Origin: Paraburkholderia unamae | Lineage (GTDB): Bacteria > Pseudomonadota > Gammaproteobacteria > Burkholderiales > Burkholderiaceae | DNA length: 64,000 nucleotides | Assembly: GCF_003268775.1 (NCBI RefSeq) | Contig: NZ_QLSU01000012.1 | Coordinates: 1-64,000 of the forward strand | Reading direction: 5' to 3' | Part shown: piece by piece, positions 56,967 through 64,000 of the stretch | Position numbering within the stretch: position 1 is the first letter of the stretch | How the letters are laid out: each line of letters starts with the position of its first letter | Position numbers and translations under genes: made by a program | Notes under the pieces: generated by a model | What the model was told of the DNA's origin: nothing | What the model saw: the letters and a program-made list of their open reading frames with translations, nothing else | The model's database searches: none

Positions 56967-57812
56967 CTACAGCATCTCCAGCGGACGCTTGCTGCGCGGC
57001 GGCTTGAAATAAGCGTCGAGCGCCGCGCAGTCGTCGGCGCTGAGCGCGAGGTCGAGCGCGGCGCGATTGTCGCGCACGTGTTCCACGCGCCCGGCCTTCG
57101 GAATCGCGCACACGCCGCTTTGCCGAAGCACCCACGCCATCGCCACGCGATAGACCGACACGCCATGCGCATGCGCGATATCGTCGAGCGGCGAGCGCCG
57201 TGGCAGCCGCGCGTGATCGACGGGGCTATACGCCATCACCGGCATGCGCTGCGCGGCACTCCACGGCAGCAGGTCGAATTCGGCTCCGCGCCGCGCCACG
57301 TTATAGAGAATCTGGTTGGTCGCGCACGCGTCGCCGCCCGGCGTCGCGAACAGTTCTTCCATGTCGTCGGTGTCGAAGTTGCTCACGCCCCAGTGGCGGA
57401 TCTTGCCCGCGCGCACGAGCGCCTCGAAGCCTTCGACGGTCTCCGCGAGCGGCACCCCGCCGCGCCAATGCAGCAGATACAGATCGAGCCGATCGGTGCC
57501 AAGACGCTTCAGGCTCGCCTCGCACGCGCGCGCCACGCCGCTGCGGCTCGCATTGTGCGGATACACCTTGCTCACGAGAAACACCTCGTCGCGCAGCCCC
57601 TGCAAGGCCTCGCCGACGAGCCGCTCGGTCGCGCCGTCGCCGTACATCTCGGCGGTGTCGATGAGCGTCATGCCGAGCGCGACGCCTTCGCGCAGCGCGG
57701 CGATTTCCGCTGTGCGATGCGCGCTGCGCTCGCCCATCTCCCACGTGCCCTGCCCGAGCTTTGGAATGCGTTCGCCGTCCGGCAACGCGACGCTGGCGAT
57801 ATCGGTCGTCAT
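56967..57812 (-). CDS. aldo/keto reductase
   Basis: A 281-residue NADPH-dependent oxidoreductase with the AKR barrel: LIDTAEMYGDGATERLVGEAL contains the catalytic Asp and Tyr, VFLVSKVYPHNA the Lys, and YLLHWRG the His. The C-terminal coenzyme site is AIPKAGRVEHVRDNRAA. GGGAG lies just upstream of the ATG. It is divergent from the GntR regulator at 57974, which may control it. The substrate is unknown. Confidence 0.9.
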   Translation of the reverse strand: MTTDIASVALPDGERIPKLGQGTWEMGERSAHRTAEIAALREGVALGMTLIDTAEMYGDGATERLVGEALQGLRDEVFLVSKVYPHNASRSGVARACEASLKRLGTDRLDLYLLHWRGGVPLAETVEGFEALVRAGKIRHWGVSNFDTDDMEELFATPGGDACATNQILYNVARRGAEFDLLPWSAAQRMPVMAYSPVDHARLPRRSPLDDIAHAHGVSVYRVAMAWVLRQSGVCAIPKAGRVEHVRDNRAALDLALSADDCAALDAYFKPPRSKRPLEML

Positions 57813-57973
57813 GATCTCCCTTTGCGCCCGCTCGCGCGGCGCGTCGTACCCATCGAGCGACCAGTGTATCGCCTGGTGTGCAATGCGGTCATACGCACTT
57901 TCGCAAGCCGTTCATTAACGTGTTCGTACGCCGATGACATAAAATTGCCGTTCGCCTTTCATGCCTTACTCTC

Positions 57974-58720
57974 ATGAACGCACCCACGGAAGACCGCTGG
58001 CGCGACCTGCGCCCGGACCCGGACAACGACACCCCGCTCTATTTGCAGCTCGCGCGCAAGCTGAGCATCGCGATCCACGACAATCGCTGGAACGCGGGCG
58101 AAGCGCTGCCTTCAGAGCGCGTGCTCGCGGAATCGCTCGGCGTTTCGCGCATCACGGCGCGCAAGGCAATCGCACTGCTCGTCGAGCAGGGCCTGATTCG
58201 CCGCACTCAGGGCGCGGGCAGCTTCATCACGCCGCGTATCGAAGACCCGCTCTCGCGCCTCACGAGCTTCAGCGAGATGCTGCGCCAGCGCGGTTTCACG
58301 CCCAGCTCGCGCTGGCTCGCGCGCGAGATCCAGCCCGCGAGCCGCGACGAGGTGATCCAGCTCGGGCTCTCGCCGGCGGCGGCCGTCACGCGCCTGAAGC
58401 GGCTGCGTCTGGCCGACGGCATCGTCATGGCCGTCGAGAATTCCACCTTTCCCGCCGCGCTGATTCCCGATCCCAATGCGATCGGCGACTCGCTCTACAG
58501 CTTCCTCGAACAGCGCGGGCTGTCGATCGTGCGCGCGCTGCAACACTTTCGCGCCGTGAACGCGAGCGAGGAAATCGCGCGGCAAATGAGCATCGCGCCC
58601 AACGAGGCGCTGCTGCTCATCACGCGCGTGGGCTACACCGCCGACCAGCGCGCCATCGAGCTCACCGACACCTACTGCCGCAACGACTACTACGATTTCG
58701 TCGCGGAACTGAGGAAGTAA
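57974..58720 (+). CDS. GntR-family transcriptional regulator, HutC subfamily
   Basis: A 248-residue regulator. Residues about 20-85 are the winged helix (PLYLQLARKLSIAIHDNRWNAGEALPSERVLAESLGVSRITARKAI), and residues about 95-240 are a UTRA ligand domain with LTSFSEMLRQRGF and CRNDYYDF near the end, a pattern also seen in amino-sugar regulators of the NagR type. It shares an upstream region of about 160 bases with the aldo/keto reductase gene, which is the simplest candidate target besides itself. Confidence 0.88.
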   Translation: MNAPTEDRWRDLRPDPDNDTPLYLQLARKLSIAIHDNRWNAGEALPSERVLAESLGVSRITARKAIALLVEQGLIRRTQGAGSFITPRIEDPLSRLTSFSEMLRQRGFTPSSRWLAREIQPASRDEVIQLGLSPAAAVTRLKRLRLADGIVMAVENSTFPAALIPDPNAIGDSLYSFLEQRGLSIVRALQHFRAVNASEEIARQMSIAPNEALLLITRVGYTADQRAIELTDTYCRNDYYDFVAELRK

Positions 58721-58747
58721 GCCCGCTCCGGTTCATGGCGCACGCCC

Positions 58748-60184
58748 TCACGCGAGCCACACCGGCGCGTCCGTGCCGATCGGCACCGGCGCGCGCGAGT
58801 GAAACGGCGGCGTGAGTTCGAGCCGCTCGGCGGGCGCCACCGCGCGCACGCGCCCGAACGGCGAGGCCATCTCCTCGAGACAATCGGCGATATCGGCGGC
58901 GCTCACCTCGGGCGCGCGCTGGCCGTCGTCGAGCGTGCCCATCGTCTGGAGCCAGCGGCCCGTTTGCGCGAGCGAGAGGCGCACATGCCAGCTGCCGCCC
59001 TCGCGCATGCGCCGCGCGAGCGCAACTATCGCGCCGAACGCCGCGAGATAGCCCGTGGCGTGATCGAGCGCCTGGCACGGCAGCGGGCGGGCCTGCGCGA
59101 ACGGTTGCGCGCCCGCGCTGATAGCGGCACTGTTGCCCACGCGCGCGGCGGCGACGCTCTCCGCCCAGACGATGCCGCTCGCCGACTGCACGAGGCTGTC
59201 GAAGCCGCGCCGCTCGCGCCACGGCCCGCGATGGCCATACGCACTGATCGACACGCACACGATGCCGGGCCGCCGCTGCGCAAGCGCTTCGGGCGCAAAT
59301 CCGCGCGCGGCGAGCGCGCCGGGGCGGTAGCCCTGCACGAACACATCGGCGTCGCGCACGAGCGCGCGCAACTGCCCGCACGCGGCTTCGTCGCGCAAGT
59401 CGAGCGTGGCCGAACGCTTGCTGCGCCCGTTGTCGATCACAAGCGGCGCGATATTCGGCAAGTGCGGGCCGTTCACGAGCAGCACGTCCGCACCGTGCTG
59501 TCCTAGCGTGCGCCCGCACACCGGCCCCGCGATGATGCGCGTGAGGTCCAGCACGCGCACGCCTTCGAGCGCGCGCACGCCGCTGCCCGCGCGCGGCGCC
59601 TCGACCGGCGAGTCACCGATACGCTCGATCTCGAACAACGGCAAGCTCGCCACCGCCCTCGCCTGTTCGTGCGCGGCCCACTCGCGCGGCGCACGCACGA
59701 GCGCGGCGCACAGGCCGGCTTGCGCGAGCGCGTCGTCGAGCGCCGCGCCTTCCCAGCCGAGGATCGCGCGCGCCACCGCGTCGCGGTCGTCCGCGCAGCC
59801 GAGTACGCGCAGGATGCCCGCGAGGTGATGCGGGAAGTTCGCGTGCAGTTGGACCCAGCGGCCGTCGCCGGTGGGGAAATGGCCCGTCACGGGATGCCGC
59901 AGCTCGGTGGGCGGCTTGCCGTCCACGCTCAAATAGCGCTCGCTGCGAAACGCCGCGAGCGCGCGGCGCATGTCGATCCCCACACGTTGGCTACGCCCGC
60001 TGCGCGCCGCATGCAGTTGCGCGGCGGCGAGCCCCGCCGCGCCGATGCTCGCCGCCGCCAGCGTACCCACGCGAAAAACCGACGGCAGGCCCGGATCGTC
60101 GCCTTCGACGTCGAGCAGGCCGAGCGCGGCCGGGTCGCAGTCGGCCAGCATCCAGAGGTGTTCGAGCGCGTCGCGTGGCGTCAT
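58748..60184 (-). CDS. family III CoA transferase (CaiB/BaiF) with permuted/duplicated halves
   Basis: A 478-residue protein of the CaiB/BaiF type, which moves CoA between carboxylic acids. The normal N-terminal module starts only at about residue 207: LEGVRVLDLTRIIAGPVCGRTLGQHGADVLLV, then DVFVQGYRPGALAARG, GHRGPWRERRGFDSLVQSASGI and LDHATGYLAAFGAI, whose Asp is the likely catalytic residue. Residues 1-200 resemble the later part of such enzymes (AAQLHAARSGRSQRVGIDMRRAL). It is divergent from an HTH-citrate synthase fusion, with a dyad between them. The acid used is unknown. Confidence 0.82.
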   Translation of the reverse strand: MTPRDALEHLWMLADCDPAALGLLDVEGDDPGLPSVFRVGTLAAASIGAAGLAAAQLHAARSGRSQRVGIDMRRALAAFRSERYLSVDGKPPTELRHPVTGHFPTGDGRWVQLHANFPHHLAGILRVLGCADDRDAVARAILGWEGAALDDALAQAGLCAALVRAPREWAAHEQARAVASLPLFEIERIGDSPVEAPRAGSGVRALEGVRVLDLTRIIAGPVCGRTLGQHGADVLLVNGPHLPNIAPLVIDNGRSKRSATLDLRDEAACGQLRALVRDADVFVQGYRPGALAARGFAPEALAQRRPGIVCVSISAYGHRGPWRERRGFDSLVQSASGIVWAESVAAARVGNSAAISAGAQPFAQARPLPCQALDHATGYLAAFGAIVALARRMREGGSWHVRLSLAQTGRWLQTMGTLDDGQRAPEVSAADIADCLEEMASPFGRVRAVAPAERLELTPPFHSRAPVPIGTDAPVWLA

Positions 60185-60254
60185 GGCGTGAGGTCCTTGT
60201 GCGAGGTCAGTGGCCGGGTTCGTGTGATGGCATCGTCGCGCCGCTCGAATCTCG

Positions 60255-60291
60255 AATCAATCTTGATTATCATGATCAACATAGATTGATT
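60255..60291. promoter_or_regulatory. dyad between the CoA transferase and HTH-citrate synthase genes
   Basis: AATCAATCT (60255-60263) and AGATTGATT (60283-60291) form a perfect 9-bp inverted repeat; a TTGAT/ATCAA pair (60263-60267, 60275-60279) lies inside. The AT-rich site sits in the 133-base divergent promoter region, as expected for autoregulation by the HTH-carrying protein. Confidence 0.55.
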
Positions 60292-60317
60292 TCTCCGGTT
60301 CCGGGAGGCGCACCACC

Positions 60318-61568
60318 ATGTCCAGCTATATGACCGCGGCCGAGGCCGCCGCCGCGCTCGGCATCAGCCGGGCCACGCTGTATGCCTATGTGAGCCGCGG
60401 ACTGATCGGCTCCACGCCCTCACCCGACGGCCGCCACAACCGCTACGCGGCCGCCGAGGTGCGCCGCCTCGCGCGCCGCAAGGCCGACGGCAAACGCGCG
60501 GGCAAGGTCCTCCAGAAGGTGCTCGACTGGGGCGTGCCCGTGCTCGAATCGTCGATCACGCTGATCGCCGGCGGCAAGCTCTACTATCGCGGCGAAGACG
60601 CCATCGCCCTCGCGCGCCAGGCCTCGCTGGAGGACGTCGCGGCACGGCTCTGGCAGTGCACGCCGCGCCGCATCGTGGAGGCGCCGGGCGCGCCGATCGC
60701 GGCCGCGCAATGGTCGGCATGGCTGAAGATCTGGAGCGCGCACACGCCGCTCGAACTCGCGCTCGTGCTGCTGCCCGCCGCCGCCGCGCAGATGCCGCGC
60801 GTCTGGGCGCAAAGCCGCGACGCACAAATCGATACCGGTGCGATCCTCATGCGCCTGCTCGCCGCCGCGCTCGTTTCGGCCGCGCCTTCGAACGAACCGT
60901 TGCACCGCCAGCTGGGCGACGCCTGGGGCGTGCGCTCGCGCGCGCAGACCGATCTGCTGCGCGCGGCGCTCGTGCTATGCGCCGACCACGAACTGAACGC
61001 CTCGACGTTCACGGTGCGGTGCATCACCTCCACGGGCACGCACCTGTTCGGCGCGGCGACGGGTGGACTTGCCGCGCTCGCCGGTCCGCGGCACGGCGGC
61101 GAAACCACGCGCGTGGCCGCCCTCTTCGACGAAGCCGCGCGCGCCGACGACCTGCATCGCTACCTCGCGGCACGCCTTGCGCCCGACGAGCGCGGCGTCG
61201 CGCCGCCGCTCTCCGGCTTCGGGCACCCGCTCTATCCCGATGGCGATCCGCGTGCGCGCCTGCTGCTGGATCTGCTCGCGCAGCGCGCGCCGGCGCGCTC
61301 GCCCATGGACGATGTCGACGCGCTCGCGCAAGCCGTGGCCGAAACGAACGGCGCGCGGCCCACACTCGACTTCGCGCTCGCCGCCATCGAGCGCGTGCTC
61401 GCGCTGCCGCGCGGCGCGGCGTTCACGCTGTTCGCCGTTGGCCGAGTGACGGGCTGGATCGCGCACGCGCTGGAGCAAACCGCCGACGGCAGGCTGATTC
61501 GCCCGCGCGCACGCTATGTGGGGGAAATGGCGGGGGCAACGGACGACAGCGCGGGCCACGTCGCGTAG
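60318..61568 (+). CDS. citrate synthase-like protein with N-terminal DNA-binding HTH domain
   Basis: A 416-residue fusion. Residues 1-60 are a MerR/excisionase-like helix-turn-helix (YMTAAEAAAALGISRATLYAYVSRGLI, DGRHNRYAAAEVRRLARRK). The rest is a citrate synthase fold: ADHELNASTFTVRCITSTGTHLF, GPRHGGE, GFGHPLYPDGDPRA, LDFALAAIERVL and FAVGRVTGWIAHALEQ. The catalytic residues matching E. coli GltA His264, His305 and Asp362 are all present, so it may be active as well as DNA-binding. The start has GGGAGG 9 bases upstream. It is divergent from a CaiB-type CoA transferase gene, suggesting a shared acyl-CoA pathway with direct metabolite sensing. Confidence 0.85.
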   Translation: MSSYMTAAEAAAALGISRATLYAYVSRGLIGSTPSPDGRHNRYAAAEVRRLARRKADGKRAGKVLQKVLDWGVPVLESSITLIAGGKLYYRGEDAIALARQASLEDVAARLWQCTPRRIVEAPGAPIAAAQWSAWLKIWSAHTPLELALVLLPAAAAQMPRVWAQSRDAQIDTGAILMRLLAAALVSAAPSNEPLHRQLGDAWGVRSRAQTDLLRAALVLCADHELNASTFTVRCITSTGTHLFGAATGGLAALAGPRHGGETTRVAALFDEAARADDLHRYLAARLAPDERGVAPPLSGFGHPLYPDGDPRARLLLDLLAQRAPARSPMDDVDALAQAVAETNGARPTLDFALAAIERVLALPRGAAFTLFAVGRVTGWIAHALEQTADGRLIRPRARYVGEMAGATDDSAGHVA

Positions 61569-61623
61569 CCCGCGCAAGGTGCGATCCGAGGGCTGGCCGC
61601 CCTCGGCGCTCAGCCTTCAGCAC

Positions 61624-61986
61624 TCAGCCCGCCGCCCGCGCGCCCCATTGCGCGCGCTGCGCCCACTCGCGCAACGCTTCGCCAACGCGCGAGGCGAAAC
61701 CGTACGATCCCGCGGCTCGCGGCTGCGCCACCGCACCGCTCGTTGCGGCCGTCGCGCCGCCCAGCGCCAGCATGAAGCGCGCGCCCTCGTGGCCCGCGCT
61801 CACGTGCACGCGCACGCCGGCCATCAGGTCGATCGACTCACCGGCGCGCAGCCAGTAGTCGCCGGCGTCGCCCGCGATAGTGAGCCACAGTTCGCCCGCG
61901 CTCACGTGCAATTGCATTGCCTGCGCGAGCCGCCACGTCTCGACGGGCTCGCCGTGTTCCAGTTCGAAGATTCGGATTTCGCGCAT
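61624..61986 (-). CDS. DUF2917 family protein
   Basis: A 120-residue protein with a small cupin-like beta region typical of DUF2917: WRLAQAMQLHVSAGELWLTIAGDAGDYWLRAGESIDL. The C-terminal 45 residues are Ala-rich. The start at 61986 has AAGGAG 7 bases upstream; the open frame extends to 62043. It is divergent from a MocR-type regulator, a pairing that suggests direct control. The biochemical role of DUF2917 is not known to me. Confidence 0.8.
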   Translation of the reverse strand: MREIRIFELEHGEPVETWRLAQAMQLHVSAGELWLTIAGDAGDYWLRAGESIDLMAGVRVHVSAGHEGARFMLALGGATAATSGAVAQPRAAGSYGFASRVGEALREWAQRAQWGARAAG

Positions 61987-62130
61987 TGCCGTGCTCCTTG
62001 CAGACCGGCCGCCGACAGGACTCGGGCGGCCCCCGGAGCGCACGCTTCAGAGCGGCTGGATACGGCTTGAAGCGGCTTGAAGCGCCTTCCCGGTAGGAGC
62101 ATTATTGCGGTCAGTGAGGTACGATCCCAT

Positions 62131-62163
62131 GCACAGTTCCGAACAGTTCGCACGGAACTGTGC
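62131..62163. promoter_or_regulatory. dyad between the DUF2917 and MocR genes
   Basis: GCACAGTTCCG (62131-62141) and CGGAACTGTGC (62153-62163) form a perfect 11-bp inverted repeat; its centre contains a smaller GAAC-A-GTTC palindrome. It lies in the divergent promoter region, 82 bases before the regulator ATG, and is the probable MocR operator. Confidence 0.6.
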
Positions 62164-62244
62164 AGCCAAAAAACCGGACAGTCGTACCGCAACCACCCGG
62201 GCGCCGCCTGAAACGAAGCCCAAGCGAACGCCAGCGAGCCCCAG

Positions 62245-63690
62245 ATGAAACTCGAACTCGACCGCGCGAGCGACGTGCCGCTCACCGACCAGATCGTCAC
62301 CGGCGTCCAGACCTGGATCCGCTCGCGCGCCGCGCATCCCGGCGCGCGCCTGCCGTCGATCCGCCAGTTCGCGGCCGACTACGCCATCAGCCGCTTTCCC
62401 GTGATCGAAGCGTACGACCGGCTGGTCTCGCTCGGCTTTCTCGACTCGCGGCACGGCTCGGGCTTCTACGTGAGCGAACACGCGCGCCTCGGGCTCTCCG
62501 GCATGGGCACCTGCGACCTCTCGAACGCCGCCGACGAATCGGGCCATCTGCTCAGCCAGTTCGAGCGGCCCGACGAAACGCTGCAACTCGACAGCGGCTC
62601 GATCCCGCAGGCATGGCGCGACGTCGACGCACTCGGCCAGGCGATCCGCCACGTCTCGCGCACCGACCCCGCGAGCCTCGTCGACTACGGCACGCCCACC
62701 GGCGACGCCACCTTGCGCGAGCATCTGCGCAACCGGCTCGCGCCGCTCGGCATCGTCGCCGACGCGAAGCAGATCCTCATCACCGAAGGCGCGAGCGAGG
62801 GCCTCGACCTGCTGATGCGCTACATGCTCAAGCCCGGCGACACGGTGTTCGTCGAGGACCCCGGCTACTACAACCTGTACGGCCTGCTCAAGCTGCACGG
62901 CGTGCGCCTCGTGGGCATCCGCCGCACGGCGGGCGGGCCCGACATCGAGCATCTGCACGCCATGCTCGCCGAGCACCGCCCGCGCGCGTTCTTCGTCAAC
63001 ACCGTCTTCCACAACCCGACCGGCTCGACGATCTCGCCGCCGGTCGCGTTCCGGCTGCTGCAACTCGCGCGCGAGCACCACTTCACGATCGTCGAGGACG
63101 ATATCTACGCCGACTTCCAGGCCGATCCCACCGACCGGCTCGCGGCGCTCGACCAGTTCGAGCATGTCGTGTACGTGGGCGGCCTGTCGAAGACGCTCTC
63201 TTCGTCGCTGCGCGTGGGCTACGTGGTGGCCAACACCGCGATCGTGCGCGACCTTGCCGCCATCAAGGCGCTCACGACGATCAGCGGCTCGCGCTTCGCG
63301 CAGGCCGTGGCCGCCACGCTGCTGGAGCGCGGCGCGTATCGCAAGTACCTCGAACGGTTGCGCCGGCGCGTGGCCGAGGCGCAGGGCACGGCCGCGCGCA
63401 CGCTCGAAGCGCACGGCTGGGAGCTGTTCGGCGGCCCGGCCGCCGCAGCAGTCCCGGCGGCGCGCGGCTACGCGCAACCGGGCGGCAAGTTCGTCTGGGC
63501 GCGCGTGCCGCATATCGAGGATTCGGCGCGTCTCGCGGTGTGCGGCGAGCCGCTCGGCGTGGCCGTTTCGCCGGGAAGCCACTTCCGCCCGCACGGCGAG
63601 GCGAGCCCATGGATCCGCATCAACGTGGCGCTCACACTCGATCCGCGCGCCCAGGCGTTTTTCGCGGCGGCGGCGCGGCTCGAGGCGTAA
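62245..63690 (+). CDS. MocR-family regulator (GntR HTH fused to PLP aminotransferase domain)
   Basis: A 481-residue protein. Residues 1-75 are a GntR winged helix (PLTDQIVTGVQTWIRSRAAHPGARLPSIRQFAADYAISRFPVIEAYDRL). Residues about 115-480 are a fold-type I aminotransferase domain: VDYGTPTGDATLREHLRNRLA, FFVNTVFHNPTGS, IVEDDIYADFQ with the pyridine-nitrogen Asp, and YVGGLSKTLSSSLRVGYV with the PLP lysine. Such proteins usually sense PLP or an amino compound. The divergent DUF2917 gene and the dyad between them point to local control. Confidence 0.9.
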   Translation: MKLELDRASDVPLTDQIVTGVQTWIRSRAAHPGARLPSIRQFAADYAISRFPVIEAYDRLVSLGFLDSRHGSGFYVSEHARLGLSGMGTCDLSNAADESGHLLSQFERPDETLQLDSGSIPQAWRDVDALGQAIRHVSRTDPASLVDYGTPTGDATLREHLRNRLAPLGIVADAKQILITEGASEGLDLLMRYMLKPGDTVFVEDPGYYNLYGLLKLHGVRLVGIRRTAGGPDIEHLHAMLAEHRPRAFFVNTVFHNPTGSTISPPVAFRLLQLAREHHFTIVEDDIYADFQADPTDRLAALDQFEHVVYVGGLSKTLSSSLRVGYVVANTAIVRDLAAIKALTTISGSRFAQAVAATLLERGAYRKYLERLRRRVAEAQGTAARTLEAHGWELFGGPAAAAVPAARGYAQPGGKFVWARVPHIEDSARLAVCGEPLGVAVSPGSHFRPHGEASPWIRINVALTLDPRAQAFFAAAARLEA

Positions 63691-63802
63691 GGGCGCAGCG
63701 ATTGTGAAGGCCGAGTCTTGAGGGCCGGAGCACGGCCCCCTATCAGCGCGCGCGCGCCGTTTTCCCTACAATGGCGCTTGCCTGCGCGCCCACTCCTCGC
63801 CC

Positions 63803-64000
63803 ATGTCCGAATCCACCGCTGCGTCCAGCACCGCTCCGTCTCCCCGCTCGTTGTCCGTGATGCTGTGGCTCGTCGCCACCGGCTTTTTCATGCAGACGCT
63901 CGATTCGACCATCGTCAACACGGCGCTGCCCGCCATGGCGACGAGTCTGGGCGAATTACCGTTGCGCATGCAATCAGTCGTGATCGCGTATTCGCTCACG
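63803..64000 (+). CDS. MFS transporter, DHA2/EmrB-QacA type (cut by window end)
   Basis: Only the first 66 codons are present. After an Ala/Ser/Pro-rich start comes the first helix with the DHA2 family motif FFMQTLDSTIVNTALPAMATSLGE, typical of multidrug exporters such as EmrB, MdtD or HsrA. The rest lies beyond the window. Confidence 0.8.
   Translation, partial: MSESTAASSTAPSPRSLSVMLWLVATGFFMQTLDSTIVNTALPAMATSLGELPLRMQSVVIAYSLT

Noticed and set aside
62118..62188. GGTACGA/TCGTACC inverted pair around the MocR operator
   Set aside because: Its centre does not coincide with that of the main dyad and seven matching bases are weak evidence in a short region.

Overview
The window looks like chromosome of a high-GC betaproteobacterium, most likely Burkholderiaceae (Paraburkholderia/Caballeronia/Burkholderia type). 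This is inferred from GC-rich codon use, the ileS-lspA-coaBC-dut and clpS-clpA-csp-icd neighbourhoods, and the family types; no database was searched. Most of it is core housekeeping DNA with a few accessory patches. No rRNA, convincing tRNA, CRISPR array, complete insertion sequence or integrase was seen.

Layout. 1-2.5 kb: a small accessory island with a polymorphic-toxin-like gene and a DUF4279-like partner, lying between two imperfect ~150 bp direct repeats that each carry a terminator hairpin. 2.5-7.8 kb: poxB, rsuA-type pseudouridine synthase, a 62-aa membrane protein, an SDR protein and a ferredoxin-reductase-like enzyme. 7.9-9.8 kb: argD preceded by what reads as a complete transcription attenuator (16-aa leader peptide with four consecutive Arg codons, antiterminator, terminator), then a GNAT protein. 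9.9-13.6 kb: livHMGF branched-chain amino acid ABC transporter without its binding protein. 14.6-17.8 kb: ispH, fkpB, radC, rpmB-rpmG. 18-21.8 kb: NAD synthesis genes nadB and, convergent, nadA-nadC. 22-24 kb: a fatty acid desaturase and a decayed mscS-like gene. 24-33.6 kb: rsmB-purN, ribF, ileS-lspA-coaBC, an LLM flavin oxidoreductase and dut. 33.7-38.7 kb: amino acid permease, clpS-clpA, cold shock protein. 38.7-41.2 kb: a copper patch (multicopper oxidase plus a Cys/His-rich CopL-like protein) and a decayed SYLF-domain gene. 41.3-47.3 kb: icd, rluE, a small Lys/Ala-rich secreted protein, a DUF192 protein and a lone EF-G gene. 47.5-49.1 kb: a His-rich cupin with a nickel/cobalt permease. 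49.4-55.2 kb: a four-gene dipeptide-type ABC transporter with a double ATPase. 55.7-64 kb: a Gly-rich secreted repeat protein, aldo/keto reductase, GntR regulator, divergent CaiB-type CoA transferase and HTH-citrate synthase fusion, DUF2917 protein divergent from a MocR regulator, and the start of an MFS transporter.

Strongest result: the argD leader. A TTTACA/TATTCT promoter would start transcription at about the ATG of the 16-aa frame (leaderless). Bases 7992-8000, directly after its stop codon, can pair over 9 bp with one bulge with the 5' arm of the terminator at 8052-8076. This is the classical layout in which ribosome stalling at Arg codons frees the antiterminator and a ribosome at the stop codon blocks it. 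Second candidates are the toxin-partner cassette between repeats and the HTH-citrate synthase/CoA transferase pair with a dyad in the shared promoter.
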